Shown here piece after piece: positions 7,033 through 8,903 of a stretch of DNA of 8,903 bases (position 1 is its first letter; each line of letters opens with the position of its first letter). The stretch covers positions 1-8,903 of the forward strand of contig JBGSQB010000157.1 of the NCBI GenBank assembly GCA_041738285.1, read 5' to 3'. The notes below the pieces were generated by a model. The model was given only the letters and a program-made list of their open reading frames with translations, ran no database searches and had not been told where the DNA came from. The translations under genes and the position numbers were made by a program. Source of the stretch: SZUA-521 sp041738285. Lineage in GTDB: Bacteria > Pseudomonadota > Gammaproteobacteria > Pseudomonadales > Azotimanducaceae.

Positions 7033-8718
7033 ATGGACGTACTGCTACGTGAAGTTCGAAGGCGCGCCGATGGCCGCAGCGAGTACATCGACACCGAAAT
7101 CGGTGGCGACGTGTTCACGGTTGGATCGGCGCCGGACTGCGCGCTGCAGTTGCTCGGCGATGGCATCGGTCCGCGCCATGCGGGTATCCGAGGTGCCTCG
7201 CTGCAATGCGAAGGCGGCCATCGCGTGGTTCGCAACGGCCAGTCCACGGCCAAGGCCAAACTCTCACTCGGAGACGTGGTCGAGATCGGCGGCCATCGGC
7301 TCACGGTCATCGAAGCGCCTGCCGGCTTCGATCTCGCAATCGAGCTGCTGCGTGACGCAAGCGTTGAGGCCAGCGCCTACGAATCCGCGTTCAAGACCGA
7401 TCTGGAGCAAACCTGGCTAGGCAGACGGCGACCGGCCTGGATCCTCCTGGTGTTGGTCTTGATCGCGAGCTTTGCGGTTCCCTTTGCATTGCGGTATATG
7501 AAAGTCGAGTCGCCGGTCGGTGTCGTCACCGACGTCACCTGGTCGAGCGGCCCGTTGCTGCCGGCGCATCAACTCGCCATGGGCGACGACTGCAGCGCTT
7601 GTCATGTCGCGCCGTTTCAGAAGGTCACCGATGCGGCGTGCCAGACGTGTCATGAGAACCTGGCGGATCACTTTCATGATGATCTCGAAGTCGATGGAGC
7701 GGTGGAGCGGTGCGCGGTGTGTCACCGTGAGCACAACGAGCCGGGCACGCTCATCGTGACGGCAGACTCCTTGTGCGTCGATTGTCATGAAACGGCCCAA
7801 CCCACGCGCGGCGGTGGCCGCACCGATGTCGCCACGGGTTTCGAAATCGACGTTCATCCGGCGTTCGATGCGCATCTCTTGAAATCGGTGGCGCGACCAG
7901 CCGGTACTGGGTTCTTCTACGACTGGCGATTCGAGGTCACAGCGGTCGCGGGCGCGGAAGAACGCAGCAATCTGAAGTTTCCGCACGATGTCCATCTGGA
8001 TCCGGAGAAGGTCCAGTCGACGTCCACCGCCGAGGCGCTGGTGTGCGGCGACTGTCATCAGTTGTCGGCGGACAAAGAGCACTTCCAGGTGATCACCATG
8101 GAGCAGCATTGCCGCAGCTGCCACGATCTGCGCTTCGATGAGACGGATCCGGAGCGGGAGCTGCCGCACGGCGAACCGCTGGAGGCGATTCTGGCCATCG
8201 AGGGGCACTTCCTGAAGAAATACAGCGACCCGGATGGATACAAGGCCGAACGCGTGAAGCGGCGTTTGCCGGATCGACCCGTGGCTGACGATCGATGCAC
8301 CGGCGCGCCGTACACGTGCGCCACCCGCAAGACGCTGACGGAGTCGATCAACCAGTTCACCGTGCGCGGCTGCGTCACCTGCCACGCCGTCGAGGACAAC
8401 GGCAGTCCGGACGTCTACAGTCGCTTTCAGGTGCTGCCCATTCGCCTCGCGGTCGACTACTTTCCCGGCGCACGCTTCGATCACTTCAGCCACATGACGC
8501 AGAAGGATGCGCGCGGCGACGACGCGTGCCTGACCTGCCACGCGGCAGATACGGCGGCTGCGAGTGAGGCGCTGCTCATTCCCGATATCGACAATTGCGT
8601 GCAGTGTCACTCGGGATCGGCGAGCGCCGATCGGGTCGTGCTCGGTTGCATTGAATGTCACGCCTATCACCCTGGCTCCGCGCTGACGGCGCTGCGAGAG
8701 ATGAGGCCATTGCCATGA
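7033..8718 (+). CDS. FHA-domain, membrane-anchored decaheme cytochrome c
   Basis: The 561-residue protein joins three parts. Residues about 1-100 look like a forkhead-associated domain (FTVGSAPDCALQLL near 28-41, GPRHAGI at 46-52, LGDVVEIGGHRLTV near the end). FHA domains bind phosphothreonine, but here the usual GR Arg is Ser32 and the usual Ser before RxH is replaced by Gly46-Pro47. One helix at about 135-155 follows three arginines (131-133), so the FHA part is cytoplasmic and the rest periplasmic. The periplasmic part has ten CxxCH heme-c sites, starting at Cys187, 203, 227, 248, 338, 360, 447, 499, 522 and 539. Spacing is tight at both ends and wider between sites 4 and 7. Many other histidines could be distal ligands, giving low-potential bis-His hemes as in c3/NrfB-like proteins. 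Two further cysteines lie near residues 417-425. It is the likely periplasmic terminus of the conduit. ATG 7033 lies 5 nt after the previous stop. Confidence 0.93.
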   Translation: MDVLLREVRRRADGRSEYIDTEIGGDVFTVGSAPDCALQLLGDGIGPRHAGIRGASLQCEGGHRVVRNGQSTAKAKLSLGDVVEIGGHRLTVIEAPAGFDLAIELLRDASVEASAYESAFKTDLEQTWLGRRRPAWILLVLVLIASFAVPFALRYMKVESPVGVVTDVTWSSGPLLPAHQLAMGDDCSACHVAPFQKVTDAACQTCHENLADHFHDDLEVDGAVERCAVCHREHNEPGTLIVTADSLCVDCHETAQPTRGGGRTDVATGFEIDVHPAFDAHLLKSVARPAGTGFFYDWRFEVTAVAGAEERSNLKFPHDVHLDPEKVQSTSTAEALVCGDCHQLSADKEHFQVITMEQHCRSCHDLRFDETDPERELPHGEPLEAILAIEGHFLKKYSDPDGYKAERVKRRLPDRPVADDRCTGAPYTCATRKTLTESINQFTVRGCVTCHAVEDNGSPDVYSRFQVLPIRLAVDYFPGARFDHFSHMTQKDARGDDACLTCHAADTAAASEALLIPDIDNCVQCHSGSASADRVVLGCIECHAYHPGSALTALREMRPLP

Positions 8719-8721
8719 GGG
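8717..8721 (+). promoter_or_regulatory. Ribosome binding site GAGGG for the terminal lipoprotein
   Basis: GAGGG overlaps the stop codon of the decaheme cytochrome gene and lies 5 nt before ATG 8727. It favours that start over the overlapping in-frame ATG at 8715. It also implies coupled translation with the upstream gene. Confidence 0.55.
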
Positions 8722-8726
8722 TCACT

Positions 8727-8855
8727 ATGAATTCGCGCGTACTGCTCACGATGGCGTGCCTGCTGACGATCGGCGCGTGCGGCGGTGGCGGCGGCGCCAG
8801 TTCCACCGGTACCGCACCGCCACCGCCTGCAGCTCGTCAGGCGTCAGCACCATGA
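8727..8855 (+). CDS. Putative short lipoprotein, 3' end probably replaced by foreign sequence
   Basis: From ATG 8727 the frame gives 42 residues: Arg4, a hydrophobic stretch (VLLTMACLLT) and lipobox IGAC with Cys18. A Gly-rich and Ser/Thr tail and a Pro run (APPPPAA) follow, typical of the flexible tether after a lipidated Cys. ATG 8715 would overlap the upstream stop as ATGA and add four residues; the GAGGG at 8717 supports 8727. Only about the first 33-35 codons look native. The remaining codons and the TGA at 8853-8855 lie in sequence that reads as an ilvC fragment on the other strand, so the stop is probably not the gene's own. The original gene may have encoded a larger lipoprotein partner of the decaheme cytochrome, but nothing in the window shows its function. 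Confidence 0.6.
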   Translation: MNSRVLLTMACLLTIGACGGGGGASSTGTAPPPPAARQASAP

Positions 8856-8903
8856 CGATGTCGGCCCATTTGGCGGCCTCGGCCGGGCTCATCACCTGGA
8901 AGC
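8824..8903 (-). pseudogene. ilvC: Fragment of ketol-acid reductoisomerase (IlvC), truncated at both ends
   Basis: Read on the minus strand from 8901, the frame gives FQVMSPAEAAKWADIV followed by MVLTPDELQA, ending at 8824. This matches, from memory of the family, the N-terminal NADP-binding part of class I ketol-acid reductoisomerase. That enzyme acts in valine and isoleucine synthesis and usually reads VM-AEAAKWAD-VM-LTPDELQ followed by an acidic residue and IY. Here similarity stops after QA: the frame goes on as VAVRYRWNWRRR, which is the antisense of the lipoprotein gene and unlike the enzyme. The upstream part of the gene would lie beyond 8903. About 26 codons are visible, so identification rests on a short but distinctive motif. 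The KWAD/LTPDELQ wording recalls alphaproteobacterial enzymes, a tentative impression. Confidence 0.75.

Noticed and set aside
7417..8670. Minus-strand open frame of 417 codons opposite the decaheme cytochrome
   Set aside because: Ten CxxCH motifs fix the plus-strand frame. The antisense product has no recognisable feature.

Overview
The window is GC-rich, densely coding DNA from a Gram-negative bacterium. The signs are two lipoprotein signal peptides, a periplasmic multiheme cytochrome c and a 17 kDa surface-antigen module. Hanks-type kinases, FHA and cNMP-binding domains beside multiheme cytochromes would fit a large-genome environmental proteobacterium (gamma-like is a guess). No rRNA or tRNA is present to settle the taxonomy. 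No CRISPR array, insertion sequence, tRNA or clear terminator was seen. The only sizeable intergenic region is 178 bp, between two divergent kinase genes.

Layout. On the minus strand, 1-949 holds the N-terminal part of a Ser/Thr protein kinase that runs off the left edge. Across a divergent intergenic region, a plus-strand gene train begins: a membrane-anchored Ser/Thr kinase with a Cys-containing extracytoplasmic domain (1128-2669); a lipoprotein with an SH3b domain inside a split surface-antigen module (2730-3575); an 845-residue fusion of FAD/NAD(P) reductase, two cNMP-binding domains and a four-cluster ferredoxin (3597-6134); a five-helix, probably diheme b-type membrane cytochrome (6131-7027); an FHA-TM-decaheme cytochrome c (7033-8718); and the start of a short lipoprotein (8727 onward). 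The last four are joined by two ATGA overlaps and a 5-nt gap, so they are very probably co-transcribed and translationally coupled.

Inferred joint function. Electrons would pass from NAD(P)H to FAD, then through four [4Fe-4S] clusters to two b hemes in the membrane and ten c hemes in the periplasm, or in the reverse direction. The cytoplasmic parts carry signalling domains: tandem cNMP-type sensors on the reductase and an FHA domain on the decaheme cytochrome. Two kinases sit next door. This looks like a signal-controlled transmembrane electron conduit. I do not recognise it as a named system, and I assign no gene symbols to it.

The right end is anomalous. From about 8824 to 8903 the minus strand encodes a clear piece of ketol-acid reductoisomerase (IlvC). 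It is joined without a gap to the 5' part of the terminal lipoprotein gene. This is either a natural rearrangement or, more probably, a chimeric or misassembled contig end.
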